Virus record (IMG/VR): IMGVR_UViG_3300034073_001962
Coordinates: 1-21,506 of that record
DNA: 21,506 bases
Origin: a virus
Reading direction: 5' to 3' (one strand)
The notes beneath the pieces were generated by a model. The model worked only from the letters and a program-made list of their open reading frames with translations. It was not told the DNA's origin and did no database searches. Of the stretch, positions 7,003-15,020 are shown in pieces; within the stretch, counting starts at the first letter, position 1, and every line of letters starts with the position of its first letter. Made by a program: the position numbers and the translations under genes.

Positions 7003-8690
7003 ATGGTTATGCAAGATACTGGTGATGCCGGTTTAGCGGCGTTACTAAATACTTATTACACGAAGCGCGCTTTGGAACGTATGGTTCCTCAGCTTCATTT
7101 TTATGAAAGCGCAGAAAAACGTCCGTTGCCAAAAGGCACAGGGAAAACGATTGACTTTTTCCGTTGGACGAATTTATCAAGAATTAAATCAAACCTTACG
7201 GAACTTACTGCACCGACTCAGATCGGTTTAAGTTCTGCTCGCGTGACAGCGACGTTGATTCAACGCGGTTCATATTCGATGATCGACGAACTCGTTGATT
7301 TAACTGCTCGTTCACCTATGGTTGAAGCTCAAGTTGACCTTCATTCAGAGGAAGCGGCAAAAACAGTTGATGGGTATATCGCCGATGTTATCGGTTTCCG
7401 TGTAGCTGACGTTGTAAAACGCAGTTCATTACGCGTTAATCACGGTGGGACGCTCAACTCAACAGGTATCGGTGTTCGTATCTATTCCGGTTCAGACGAT
7501 ACCGATTCATTCCCGATGTATATTAACAAGACTCGTATCACGACATCTGCAACGGTTGTTGGTACTACGAAGTCGGCCTTGTCGTTAAAAGCCATTCTTC
7601 ACGGCGTAAGCATTTTAAAAGGTAGAGATGCACAGCCGATGGCTGATGGTTATTATCACGGGTTCTTACATCCGGTTTGCGAATATCATTTGATGAGCGG
7701 AACGGGTTGGAAAGGTTGGTTGAAATATACCGATCCTAGTCCAGTTCGTAGCTATGCAACTGGTATTATCGCCGGTGTAAAATTCTTTATTTCATCTGCG
7801 GCACCGCGCTTTGCTCTTTCTGGCGATACACTCGCTACGGGAACTGCGGCAATACACGGAACGATCATCGTTGGTCGTGGCGCGTATGGTGTAACGGAAA
7901 TCCCAGAATCCGGTCAATCTCAAGGGTTCAGGATGTACGTTAAGAAATCGGGCGACCAGAGTACGGCTGATCCGATCAACCAAAAGATGACGTGTGGTAG
8001 AATTAAATTCCAGCCTCACGTAAAAAACAACGAGAATTCGGTGAATCTCCAGAACGGACAACACCGAGCCGAGCTTCAAAACGAAGAAGGTGTAGAGACT
8101 ATGTACGTTGCAACGATAGTTGAAGATATAGTCCGAACTATACAGGAATGTATAGAGCATGACAGAAATGCTCATGCCGAACTGAGGATGGCGGCTTAAA
8201 TGAAACTCATTGGTGAAAAAGCATTAACTGGCGCAGAGAGACAAAGACGTTATAAGGCGAGAAACCCACTAAAGGTTCAAGCTAGTGCGATGAAATATCT
8301 TGCTAATAACGCAGATGTCAACCGCATTAACAAACGTGAATTTATGAGAAAAAATAGGGTTAAAGCAACCTATTGGAAGAAATCTTATAAAGAACGGTTT
8401 GGTAGTGTGTGTGAGATATGTGGTGAGAGTAGGGCGTTTGATATTTGCCACATAATACCAGTTAACCAAAATGGTGAGACAGTTGAATGGAACATATTAA
8501 TATTATGCCCAACTCACCATCGTCTTTTTGACCAAAGGAAATTATCTGATACCGAATATAACAAGGTGGCAGATAAAGTGTTAATTGCCAAAGATCAGTT
8601 TAGTAACAAAGTTTGTGGAAGATGACAATGGCGGCGAAGGTTCTTAATAAGTCTGCCGGTGTTATTCTCATTAGCACAGAGGTTGCGTAA
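7003..8690 (+). CDS. Major capsid protein, N4-gp56 type, split by intron
   Basis: Read as join(7003-7998, 8616-8690): 332 + 24 residues, 356 in total. ATG 7003 follows a good SD (TTTAGGAGA). Exon 1 has the N4-gp56 family pattern: YYTKRALERMVPQLHFYESA near 19-38, RPLPKGTGKTIDFFRWTNLS, a LTELTAP segment, RGSYSMIDELVDLTA and HSEEAAKTVDGYIADVI, then DPINQKMTCG at its end. Exon 2 begins W K M T M A A K V L N and ends ILISTEVA; the junction CG|WKMTMAAKVLN resembles the conserved ending of this family as I recall it. Without splicing, exon 1 reads 66 unrelated codons into the intron and stops at 8197-8199. The protein would form the icosahedral head shell. A stem-loop follows at 8705-8728. Confidence 0.92.
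7999..8615 (+). ncRNA. Self-splicing group I intron in the capsid gene
   Basis: A 617-nt intron whose core can be paired by hand. P1: exon bases 7990-7998 with 8013-8021, eight of nine paired (one T-T mismatch), closing with the required U-G wobble at the 5' splice site (T7998-G8013). P10: 8008-8012 (TTCCA) with exon-2 bases 8616-8620 (TGGAA). P3: 8028-8032/8106-8110. P4: 8038-8043/8062-8067. P5: 8048-8050/8056-8058. P6a: 8074-8077/8083-8086. P7: GACTAT 8097-8102 with ATAGTC 8128-8133, the latter in a canonical S element AAGATATAGTCC. P8: 8111-8114/8119-8122 with a GATA loop. P9: 8138-8143/8150-8155; P9.1: 8155-8160/8168-8173. The last base is G8615 (omega G). The HNH ORF fills the segment after P9.1. 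Confidence 0.93.
8200..8625 (+). CDS. Intron-encoded HNH homing endonuclease
   Basis: A 141-residue protein that would cut intron-less copies of the capsid gene and so spread the intron. The HNH fold is clear: CEIC at 71-74, DICHIIP with His84 (81-87), Asn98 in WNILIL, and CPTHH at 103-107; the Cys pairs form the structural zinc site. The N-terminal half is basic (GAERQRRYKARNPLKV) and probably binds DNA. The ATG directly follows the stop of the unspliced capsid reading frame (TAAATG, 8197-8202), so translation may be coupled to it; GAGGA at 8184-8188 is a distant SD. The stop (8623-8625) lies ten bases into exon 2, so a complete endonuclease can come only from unspliced RNA. Confidence 0.9.
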   Translation: MKLIGEKALTGAERQRRYKARNPLKVQASAMKYLANNADVNRINKREFMRKNRVKATYWKKSYKERFGSVCEICGESRAFDICHIIPVNQNGETVEWNILILCPTHHRLFDQRKLSDTEYNKVADKVLIAKDQFSNKVCGR

Positions 8691-8704
8691 GTATTAAATT
8701 GTTT

Positions 8705-8728
8705 GGGTGGGGGAGAAATCCCTCACCC
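8705..8728 (+). terminator. GNRA-capped stem-loop after the capsid gene, no U-tract
   Basis: GGGTGGGGGA (8705-8714) pairs with TCCCTCACCC (8719-8728) over ten base pairs (one G-U), closed by a GAAA tetraloop (8715-8718). No run of T follows, so it is unlikely to be a full intrinsic terminator. It may protect the 3' end of the capsid message or mark a processing site, letting capsid RNA exceed downstream RNA. It lies in the 54-base gap between the capsid gene and the gene at 8745. Confidence 0.65.
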
Positions 8729-8744
8729 GTAACAAGAAGGAAAC

Positions 8745-9317
8745 ATGAACATAGTAATTGGGATGCCAATATTAGATAAGGTTGAGGGTGAGACAATGGT
8801 GTCGCTCATCAATCTTATGAACTACAAATCTAGGAACATCAGATTTATACCGACAGTTGGATGCTCGATTATACACGATGCGAGGAACCACATAATCGAG
8901 GAAGCATACAAGGGTGATTTTGACGCTATTTTATTTATTGATTCTGATATGGTGTTTGAACCTGATACTTTGGAGAGATTGATCCACAACGATAAAGACG
9001 TATGTGGTGTTTTATATCAAAGTAGGACAAACGGGTTACAGAATGTATTTAGTTTATGCAATTATTCAGAGAAATTTGACCGTCTAAAGTTGAGCAAAAA
9101 TAGTGGTATTGTTTCAGTTGGTGCGGTCGGTGCCGGGATATTATTTATAAAGAAGGTTGTATTAGATAAAGTCCGTTCACCCTGGTTCTTTTATGAATCT
9201 GGTGTCGGCGAAGATTGTAACTTCTGCAAGTTAGCTGGACTTGCGGGGTTTAATGTATATGTTGACACAGATTTAGAAGTTGGTCATATCGGTAAAAGAA
9301 TATGGAGGGTTAAATGA
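8745..9317 (+). CDS. GT-A glycosyltransferase-like protein
   Basis: A 190-residue protein with SD AAGAAGGAA just upstream of ATG 8745. The central AILFIDSDMVFEPDTLERL carries a classic metal-binding DSD at 66-68, followed by GAVGAGILFIKKVVL (~127-140), GVGEDCNFCKLAGLAGF with GED at 155-157, and VDTDLEVGHIG with His181. The DxD, ED and terminal His order is that of GT-A enzymes using a nucleotide-sugar and Mn/Mg. It is shorter than usual and distinct from the two paralogues at 5541 and 19465. The stop overlaps the next ATG by four bases. The substrate is unknown; virion or host glycan decoration are both possible. Confidence 0.8.
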   Translation: MNIVIGMPILDKVEGETMVSLINLMNYKSRNIRFIPTVGCSIIHDARNHIIEEAYKGDFDAILFIDSDMVFEPDTLERLIHNDKDVCGVLYQSRTNGLQNVFSLCNYSEKFDRLKLSKNSGIVSVGAVGAGILFIKKVVLDKVRSPWFFYESGVGEDCNFCKLAGLAGFNVYVDTDLEVGHIGKRIWRVK

Positions 9318-9907
9318 TTGGTCGTTGCAGTAAAGATATTGAATTAGAGGAACTTCAAAAGGAGCGGTTAGCAGAGAAGGCTGAATATGCTCGTTTGCTT
9401 GACGGCGTTAAAAAGATGAAGATTGACGCTGAAGAAGTAATGGCTCAAGCACAAAAAGAAAAAGAAAACGTGCTGGAAGAGAAGGCTCGCATTGATGAAC
9501 TTGTAAGTCAGCAACAGTTAAAGACACAGTTCGCAGAAGCGAAGGTTGCAGTTGTTGAGAACTCAATTCGTGAGGCTGAGGTTGAGAAACAAAAATACAT
9601 AAAATTACAAATTGAATCTAAAAAGCGCGTTGAAGAAGCGAAGCAATATGAGGAACAGATGAAGGCTCAACTTTTTGAACTCAATGGTATGAGACAGAGT
9701 TTAGCAAGCGCGCCGAACAACATAAAAGCAAAAGAAGATGAACTTAACGCATTGATCCGCGCAAACCAAGAAAAAGAAACTGAGTTATTAAGACGTGAGA
9801 AGAAGGCTAACGATGATTATAGGAACAACGTAATTGACGCGGAATCAAACAGAAAAAAAGAAGCTGAACTAGTTGAACTTGCAAGGAAACTAAAGGTTAA
9901 TTTATGA
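9314..9907 (+). CDS. Long coiled-coil protein
   Basis: A 197-residue protein that is almost entirely charged heptad-like helix (for example KEKENVLEEKARIDELVSQQ), Glu/Lys/Ala/Gln-rich, with no signal peptide or membrane segment. Only a short GMRQSLASAPNN break near 131-142 interrupts the helix. It is joined by ATGA overlaps to the genes on both sides (9314-9317 and 9904-9907). It could be a rod-like virion component, a fibre-attachment protein or a chaperone for the downstream fibre proteins; the sequence gives no catalytic clue. Confidence 0.65.
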   Translation: MIGRCSKDIELEELQKERLAEKAEYARLLDGVKKMKIDAEEVMAQAQKEKENVLEEKARIDELVSQQQLKTQFAEAKVAVVENSIREAEVEKQKYIKLQIESKKRVEEAKQYEEQMKAQLFELNGMRQSLASAPNNIKAKEDELNALIRANQEKETELLRREKKANDDYRNNVIDAESNRKKEAELVELARKLKVNL

Positions 9908-10266
9908 GCCTAAAGGGTTTTGAAGTTTTCCAAATATTGAAGTCAAGCGGTCAAGCTATTGCTATAAATGAAACTGCGACCGTTTATACGGACGTTGTTA
10001 ATCTTGGACGGCACGAATACTTCGGGGTTGCGTTTCAAGCATCATCAGGGGGGACGATTGCATTAAAGGTTGAAATTGAGAACTCTGTGGACGGCACTAA
10101 CTTCGCCGTTCCTGACGATGTATCTGACATAGTAAGTGCATTGGCAGACTCAAATCTGCACGTTAAGCGGTTGTCCGTTGATCGGACTCCGTACATTAGA
10201 TTTAAAATTACGGGGAACGCTGGTAATGCGGCTACTACTAAAATTAATATTTATCTTGTTGCTTAG
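9904..10266 (+). CDS. Small beta-rich structural protein
   Basis: A 120-residue protein predicted to be mostly beta strands (ETATVYTDVVNLGRHEYFGV, IALKVEIENSVDGTNFAV, TPYIRFKITGNAGN). Alternating hydrophobic residues and the SVDGTNFA motif resemble small phage proteins such as head-decoration or fibre-connecting domains. No signal peptide is present, unlike the five genes that follow. The start overlaps the coiled-coil gene by four bases; the 3' end overlaps the next gene by 41 bases if that gene starts at 10226. The family is not recognised. Confidence 0.65.
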   Translation: MSLKGFEVFQILKSSGQAIAINETATVYTDVVNLGRHEYFGVAFQASSGGTIALKVEIENSVDGTNFAVPDDVSDIVSALADSNLHVKRLSVDRTPYIRFKITGNAGNAATTKINIYLVA

Positions 10267-12604
10267 TCAATCTTGTGCGTTCGCTCAATGGAACGAGAAG
10301 GTTGATTTGACACCAACTGGTGCTGTTGCAAACGGAGTAGATACATTAGTTACTGGTGATGCTGTTTATGATGCGATAGCGTTAGCGAATAGTGATTATC
10401 TACTTAATAATGCAGACGATACAACGAGTGGTTCTTTATGGGCGGTGAATTATTACGCATCAGGTGATGTGGTTGTAACGGATGATATTTTTTCCGACCA
10501 AATAACTGCACAGGCAGGGAATGGTAGTATTATTGCTCTACCAGCCGCAGGGGCAATAATTGTTAAAGATGATGTCGGAACTGGTGGGTATATAAGTTTC
10601 GGTGCGAATAGCGCAAGTTTAGGTTTATCGAGGGATGGAACGGTTGATGGATATGACTACGATGGTGCATTTATATTTGAGCAACAGGGAACAGACGCAG
10701 ACGAATATGGTGAGTTTATTTGGATGGAGGAAAACGGAAATTGGCGGTTTGCTCTACCAAAGTCACAGGCAGGGATGGGGACATATAATCCACGTTCAAT
10801 GATTATTGCCGGACCGTCTGTTAATACACGAAATAATTTTATAGGCACATATTGGGGATTTGATAAAGTTGATATGGCGACATCTACAACTGGTGCTGAC
10901 TTGGGTGTGCAGGATGATGTTGAGATAAATGGAACGGCATGGATAGACGAAAATTTAACTGTGGCATCGACAGTATGGGCAAACGGTAAAATGCTTATAT
11001 CGAAGGATGATTTAACTCCAACCGGAGCAGTTGCGGACGGTTCAACTAATTTGTGCACGTCAGATGCGATATACGATGCAATCGCTTTAGTAAGCGGTTC
11101 AAGTGATACCGATTGGACGGAGAGCGGTAATGTTGTTTCTACTGACGATTCAGTTCAAATCAATTCAAACGCGACAATAAGTGGTAGATTGACAGTTGAT
11201 AATGAAATACACGCTGACGCTTTTTACGGTGACGGGAGTGGATTAACTGGTGTTGCTGGTTCTGGAGATATAGAGGGTGTTAATGTTAGCGGTCTATTAG
11301 GTGGTGGTGGAGATAGTGGAACGGTTACAGTATCGTTAGGTGTTATTGATTTGTCAAGTGATAGCACCGTTAGCGGAATACTCGCCACAACTCATTTACC
11401 GGCTAATGTATTTTTGGACGCAGATTTAACGGACGCAAATAACAAATGGATAGGTGCAACTTATCCTAGTTTAGATACTGATTCAACCGATGATTTCACA
11501 TGGGACTATGACTATGGTGATTTAATTAATACTCCTGATGCGGTGTTGAACGACGATCTAACTAATAAGGTAACTAAAGTTGCAACCGTTGGTACATGGG
11601 ATACAGACGTATCAGATGATTTTGATGGCGCATATTCCTCGTTAACTGGAACACCGTATATTCCTTTAGTTCCATTCGATATATCAAGCGACGATACAGT
11701 AACTGGCATACTAGCGGAAACACACATACCAGACGGCACAACAACTGATCCTATTGATTTTACTAATGCCTCAGTTACAAATCTAACTGTTGGCAATAAC
11801 CTTTCTCTTGATGGTGCGGTATCCCCATCAGGTGTAGCATACTTTATGTTACAGGATGCTTCTGGGCAGTATCTAGGTAAATCATCGGTTGCATACCCAA
11901 CAACAGATGGTGCGTCTGCACCAGGAGGTGGATTCACTCAAGTAACTACACAAATATTAACAACCGGTACTGGGGAGACATACACCCCGACATCTGGTGC
12001 TACATACTTTGAAATTTGGGTTACTGGAGAAGGTGGTGGTGGCGGTGGATCAGACGGTGACGGTTCGTCATTCGGTGGTGCAGGAGGAGGCGGTGGTGGC
12101 GGTACTGCTTACAGAGTTATGACAGCTACAGAGATGGGTGAAAATGCAGTTTATACAGTTGGTTCTTCTGGCGGTGGCGGCGGGAGTGGCACGGACGGAA
12201 CAAGTGGTGCTAACGGTGCGGCTAGTACATTTTATGCGGCTGGAACCGGCCCTGACTTAACTGGTTCTGGTGGATTAGGTGGAACTGGTACAGGTGTATT
12301 ATCCGCTGGTGGTGCGTTCCCAGGTGGTGCTGGTAGCGGTGGGACGTCAAGTGGTGGTCAAGTTATTTATGGTAACTCTGGGGGATGTGGTACTGGTTCA
12401 GATAATATATTCGGTGCTAGTGGAACTGGCGGTGGTTCTTTTTTTGGCGGTGGTGCCGTAGGTCGTTCTTCAAATGGTGCTGGTATTTCAGCGTCAGACA
12501 ATACTGGTGCTGGTGGTAGTGGCGCAGTAACAATAGATACTAATACTGGTTCTGCCGGTGGAAATGGTGGAACTGGGATAATTATTATAAAGGAATACAA
12601 ATAG
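10226..12604 (+). CDS. Exported tail-fibre-like protein with Gly-rich tip
   Basis: A 792-residue protein. ATG 10226 is preferred over an in-frame ATG at 10136 because it begins a textbook Sec signal peptide (MRLLLKLIFILLLSQSCAFA, probable cleavage AFA|QW) and GGGG lies a few bases upstream. After it come two copies of a LTPTGAVA(N/D)G... D(A)(V/I)YDAIAL module (~residues 28-53 and ~260-288), low-complexity Asp/Thr/Gly-rich beta repeats with FYGDGSGLTGV (~residue 335), and a ~190-residue Gly-rich C-terminus ending in GGTGIIIIKEYK. Such Gly-rich ends occur in phage fibre and adhesin tips and may form polyglycine II helices. The fibre architecture with a signal peptide is unusual: it should leave the cytoplasm. 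It shares a SDTDWTESG module with the protein at 12893. Confidence 0.82.
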   Translation: MRLLLKLIFILLLSQSCAFAQWNEKVDLTPTGAVANGVDTLVTGDAVYDAIALANSDYLLNNADDTTSGSLWAVNYYASGDVVVTDDIFSDQITAQAGNGSIIALPAAGAIIVKDDVGTGGYISFGANSASLGLSRDGTVDGYDYDGAFIFEQQGTDADEYGEFIWMEENGNWRFALPKSQAGMGTYNPRSMIIAGPSVNTRNNFIGTYWGFDKVDMATSTTGADLGVQDDVEINGTAWIDENLTVASTVWANGKMLISKDDLTPTGAVADGSTNLCTSDAIYDAIALVSGSSDTDWTESGNVVSTDDSVQINSNATISGRLTVDNEIHADAFYGDGSGLTGVAGSGDIEGVNVSGLLGGGGDSGTVTVSLGVIDLSSDSTVSGILATTHLPANVFLDADLTDANNKWIGATYPSLDTDSTDDFTWDYDYGDLINTPDAVLNDDLTNKVTKVATVGTWDTDVSDDFDGAYSSLTGTPYIPLVPFDISSDDTVTGILAETHIPDGTTTDPIDFTNASVTNLTVGNNLSLDGAVSPSGVAYFMLQDASGQYLGKSSVAYPTTDGASAPGGGFTQVTTQILTTGTGETYTPTSGATYFEIWVTGEGGGGGGSDGDGSSFGGAGGGGGGGTAYRVMTATEMGENAVYTVGSSGGGGGSGTDGTSGANGAASTFYAAGTGPDLTGSGGLGGTGTGVLSAGGAFPGGAGSGGTSSGGQVIYGNSGGCGTGSDNIFGASGTGGGSFFGGGAVGRSSNGAGISASDNTGAGGSGAVTIDTNTGSAGGNGGTGIIIIKEYK

Positions 12605-12612
12605 GGGGATGT

Positions 12613-12882
12613 ATGAAAATAGTATTAATTAGTTTATTGATTTTACTTACTGCGTCGTATTCATTCGCGGCTCAAGTCTATACGACAAAGATTGCGTACG
12701 ACGGATCTGGTAATCCAGAATATATCGGGAAAGCACCGACCGGAACATCAATATTAGTTGGTGGGTGGCAGATCAAGAAATTAGTGTACGGAGTGAGTGG
12801 GGTTACTGATGTTCTCTGGTGCAACGGAGATAATAATAGCAGTTATGTGTGGAATGATCGCGCAAGTTTAACTTATAAATAG
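12613..12882 (+). CDS. Small secreted protein
   Basis: An 89-residue protein with a clear N-terminal signal peptide (MKIVLISLLILLTASYSFAA, cleavage near SFA|A or FAA|Q). The mature ~69 residues are beta-rich (YTTKIAYDGSGNPEYIGKAP, later ILVGGWQIKKLVYGVSGV) with one Cys. The SD is AGGGGGAT overlapping the stop of the preceding gene. The mature protein may be a fibre-associated or surface protein; no family is recognised. It sits between two large signal-bearing fibre-like proteins and has the same junction sequence on both sides. Confidence 0.7.
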   Translation: MKIVLISLLILLTASYSFAAQVYTTKIAYDGSGNPEYIGKAPTGTSILVGGWQIKKLVYGVSGVTDVLWCNGDNNSSYVWNDRASLTYK

Positions 12883-12892
12883 GGGGATATAG

Positions 12893-14470
12893 ATGAGGAC
12901 ATTAGCGTTCATATTATTGGCATTAGTTTTATTGTGTGGAACAGCTAATGCCGCATTTAAGTATATTGATAAAGATTTACAGGACGAAGGTCTTGACTAT
13001 TACGAGTCTGCTACGGCATTAACTAAAGTAGTTGAGACAGCTGGTGGCGTTCAAGTCACGGGTGATCTAACATCAACGGCGAACATAACGGCGACAGCTG
13101 GGTTGTTCGGCGCAACTTTAAATACTGGGCAAGGCAATTACGAACTATACGCCATGAACCAAAACGTGCAAACAACCGACGATGTTCAGTTAAAGAGTTT
13201 GAGTGTATCAAACAATTTAAGCTCGATAGATGCGACTTTTGTTGGTAAAGTTGAAACGGTTAGAGGAACAGTAGGTTCTGGATTGGGTGTATTCCCCGTT
13301 GGTGCTAATGCGTTTTCAGCCATAGAAGTTGAAGCTGGGGAGGGTGGTATTGCATATCTATATTTAACTGCTGACCAATATGACAACACGACAACAGATA
13401 GAGCAATAATAAGAAAGAACGATAGCGGAACATTGGACTTTGTTAATGTTGCAACGCAAGGTCTTTCGATGGGGACAGACGGTCAACTATCGTCTTTGAA
13501 TTTAACGGCTTCAGGTGCGGTTTCTGCATCAAAGTTTAATAGCGGATTGGGATTTTTTGAGATTGGGCAGGATTTACAGACAACAGATGCGGTTACATTT
13601 GCGACTGTTGATACTGGTCAAGGTGCAAACGAACTATATGACATGAATCAGAATGTCCAAACTACTGACAATGTAACCTTCGGGAACCTAACTGTATCTA
13701 CCGAGGCTTGGATTGGCGCACAATGTCTATTACGGGATAATGGCGGTGGTGATTTTGAGTTTTCAGAGGATAGCGGTAGTTCATGGTCTGATGTCGGCGC
13801 ATCTGGTTCAGATACAGATTGGACGGAATCTGGTGGCACAATATCAACGGACGATATGGTTGTAATGGCATCATGGCTTACGGTTGATTCATCTAGTCTG
13901 GTTGTTAATGCGGACGATGATTATGTTGGGATTGGAACGGCAAGTCCAAGAGATACATTACACGTTGTTAGTAACGCAGATATTGACGGGAACTTATCGG
14001 TCGATACGGTCAATGCAAGGACGATAGCTGGTTCTGGTAGTGGCGCAGCGACCATAGGGAATTTGAATGTGACGAGCAATTTAACGGTCAATGGTGGCGT
14101 TGTAACTGGTGACGATGTATTTGCACCGAGCTATGTTAACCCAACTGAATTAAGTAAGCAGATTCATTTCTATATTGACGATGACAGATACCCACATGGA
14201 GCGACAATTACGAACTTCATGGCGAGTCGTAATCTAACTCAAGCGGGTGATTTATCGGCGAATTGCTATATCGGCACATACGGTAAGGCTGGGTTTACGG
14301 CTGATAGTACGGCTGAATCATTAACATTTACTGAAAATCTGTTTGTAATTGAAGATAACGGAACGATTGATAATGCGACTGTTGCGGCTGGTAAATATAT
14401 TGTTGTTGACGTTGGTAAAGCGGCAACTGCATTAGTAAACTGGCAGGTCATATTAAAGAGAGAGGATTAA
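12893..14470 (+). CDS. Exported tail-fibre-like repeat protein
   Basis: A 525-residue protein with a signal peptide (MRTLAFILLALVLLCGTANA|A). The body carries recurring fibre motifs: NQNVQTTDDVQLKSLSVS and NQNVQTTDNVTFGNLTVS (two copies about 160 residues apart, each after a TGQG(N/A) element), QDLQTTDAVTFATV, and DDYVGIGTASPRDTLHV near residue 345, a motif common in phage fibre shafts. A SDTDWTESGGTISTDD stretch is shared with the 10226 protein. The C-terminal ~110 residues, from ATIGNLNVTSNLTVNGGVV onward, look like a globular beta domain ending in ALVNWQVILKRED. SD AGGGGGAT precedes ATG 12893. It is probably a fibre or adhesin, but the Sec signal is atypical for a virion component. Confidence 0.8.
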   Translation: MRTLAFILLALVLLCGTANAAFKYIDKDLQDEGLDYYESATALTKVVETAGGVQVTGDLTSTANITATAGLFGATLNTGQGNYELYAMNQNVQTTDDVQLKSLSVSNNLSSIDATFVGKVETVRGTVGSGLGVFPVGANAFSAIEVEAGEGGIAYLYLTADQYDNTTTDRAIIRKNDSGTLDFVNVATQGLSMGTDGQLSSLNLTASGAVSASKFNSGLGFFEIGQDLQTTDAVTFATVDTGQGANELYDMNQNVQTTDNVTFGNLTVSTEAWIGAQCLLRDNGGGDFEFSEDSGSSWSDVGASGSDTDWTESGGTISTDDMVVMASWLTVDSSSLVVNADDDYVGIGTASPRDTLHVVSNADIDGNLSVDTVNARTIAGSGSGAATIGNLNVTSNLTVNGGVVTGDDVFAPSYVNPTELSKQIHFYIDDDRYPHGATITNFMASRNLTQAGDLSANCYIGTYGKAGFTADSTAESLTFTENLFVIEDNGTIDNATVAAGKYIVVDVGKAATALVNWQVILKRED

Positions 14471-14471
14471 T

Positions 14472-15020
14472 ATGAGGATATTGATATACATACTTCTTTG
14501 CTTGTGCCTCTGTATGACAACTGATGCGAATATCGTTGGTAGTCAGTTTGTGGGGGTGACGGCGAGCGGGGGTGAATTTGTCGTTCTAGCTGGCGATACT
14601 GGTGATTATAGCGGTGGGACAACTAGAACGACTGCTGCGAATACCTATGGTTTACAATATGTTGCCGTTGCGACTGGAACGCTCACTAATGGATATTGGT
14701 ATTCTTACGAAATAGATACATCGGATAGTCGCATGGTTGTTTATAATTCTGCCGATAGTAAAATAGCAACGAGTGATTTACTGGGGACAACACTGGAAGG
14801 AACAACTGAATATGCGTTTAGTGGAGATCAACAAGTTACAATTACCAGTGGGCAGACGTATAGAATTTGTATAGCACCACTGGCGGCTATCAATACTAAG
14901 GCTGGCGGTACAAATACTATACCGTGGGCCGATGCTTACAATCCACCACCAGCGAGTTTCGTTGCGGACGGTAGTGATGATTGGGGTCCGTGGCAGATGT
15001 ATATAAAGGGTAATACATGA
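14472..15020 (+). CDS. Secreted beta-sandwich, carbohydrate-binding-like protein
   Basis: A 182-residue protein with a signal peptide (MRILIYILLCLCLCMTTDA|N); its Cys residues do not form a proper lipobox, so signal peptidase I cleavage is favoured. The mature part looks like a jelly-roll or beta-sandwich module: TGTLTNGYWYSYEIDTSDSR, ATSDLLGTTLEGTTEYAFSG, QQVTITSGQTYRICIAPL, and PPASFVADGSDDWGPWQMYI. Aromatic-rich, Gly/Thr-rich sandwiches of this kind often bind sugars or other fibre subunits. The start is one base after the preceding stop; the 3' end overlaps the next gene by four bases. Function is inferred only from overall appearance. Confidence 0.7.
   Translation: MRILIYILLCLCLCMTTDANIVGSQFVGVTASGGEFVVLAGDTGDYSGGTTRTTAANTYGLQYVAVATGTLTNGYWYSYEIDTSDSRMVVYNSADSKIATSDLLGTTLEGTTEYAFSGDQQVTITSGQTYRICIAPLAAINTKAGGTNTIPWADAYNPPPASFVADGSDDWGPWQMYIKGNT

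Noticed and set aside
7999-8010. Alternative 5' splice sites after the T's of AATT (8003-8004)
   Set aside because: They lack the P1 U-G wobble and do not restore the WK residues at the junction; T7998 satisfies P1, P10 and reading frame together.
7999-8199. Capsid protein of 398 residues continuing to the stop at 8197-8199
   Set aside because: The last 66 codons coincide with a fully pairable group I ribozyme core, and a family-like C-terminus lies downstream at 8616-8690.
10136-10225. Upstream ATG for the large fibre-like gene
   Set aside because: It would bury the signal peptide 30 residues inside the protein and lies deep in the preceding gene; ATG 10226 begins the signal exactly.
12279-12461. 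Val-rich + strand ORF inside the Gly-rich region
   Set aside because: It is a frame-shifted reading of GGT/GGC-rich Gly codons, not an independent gene.
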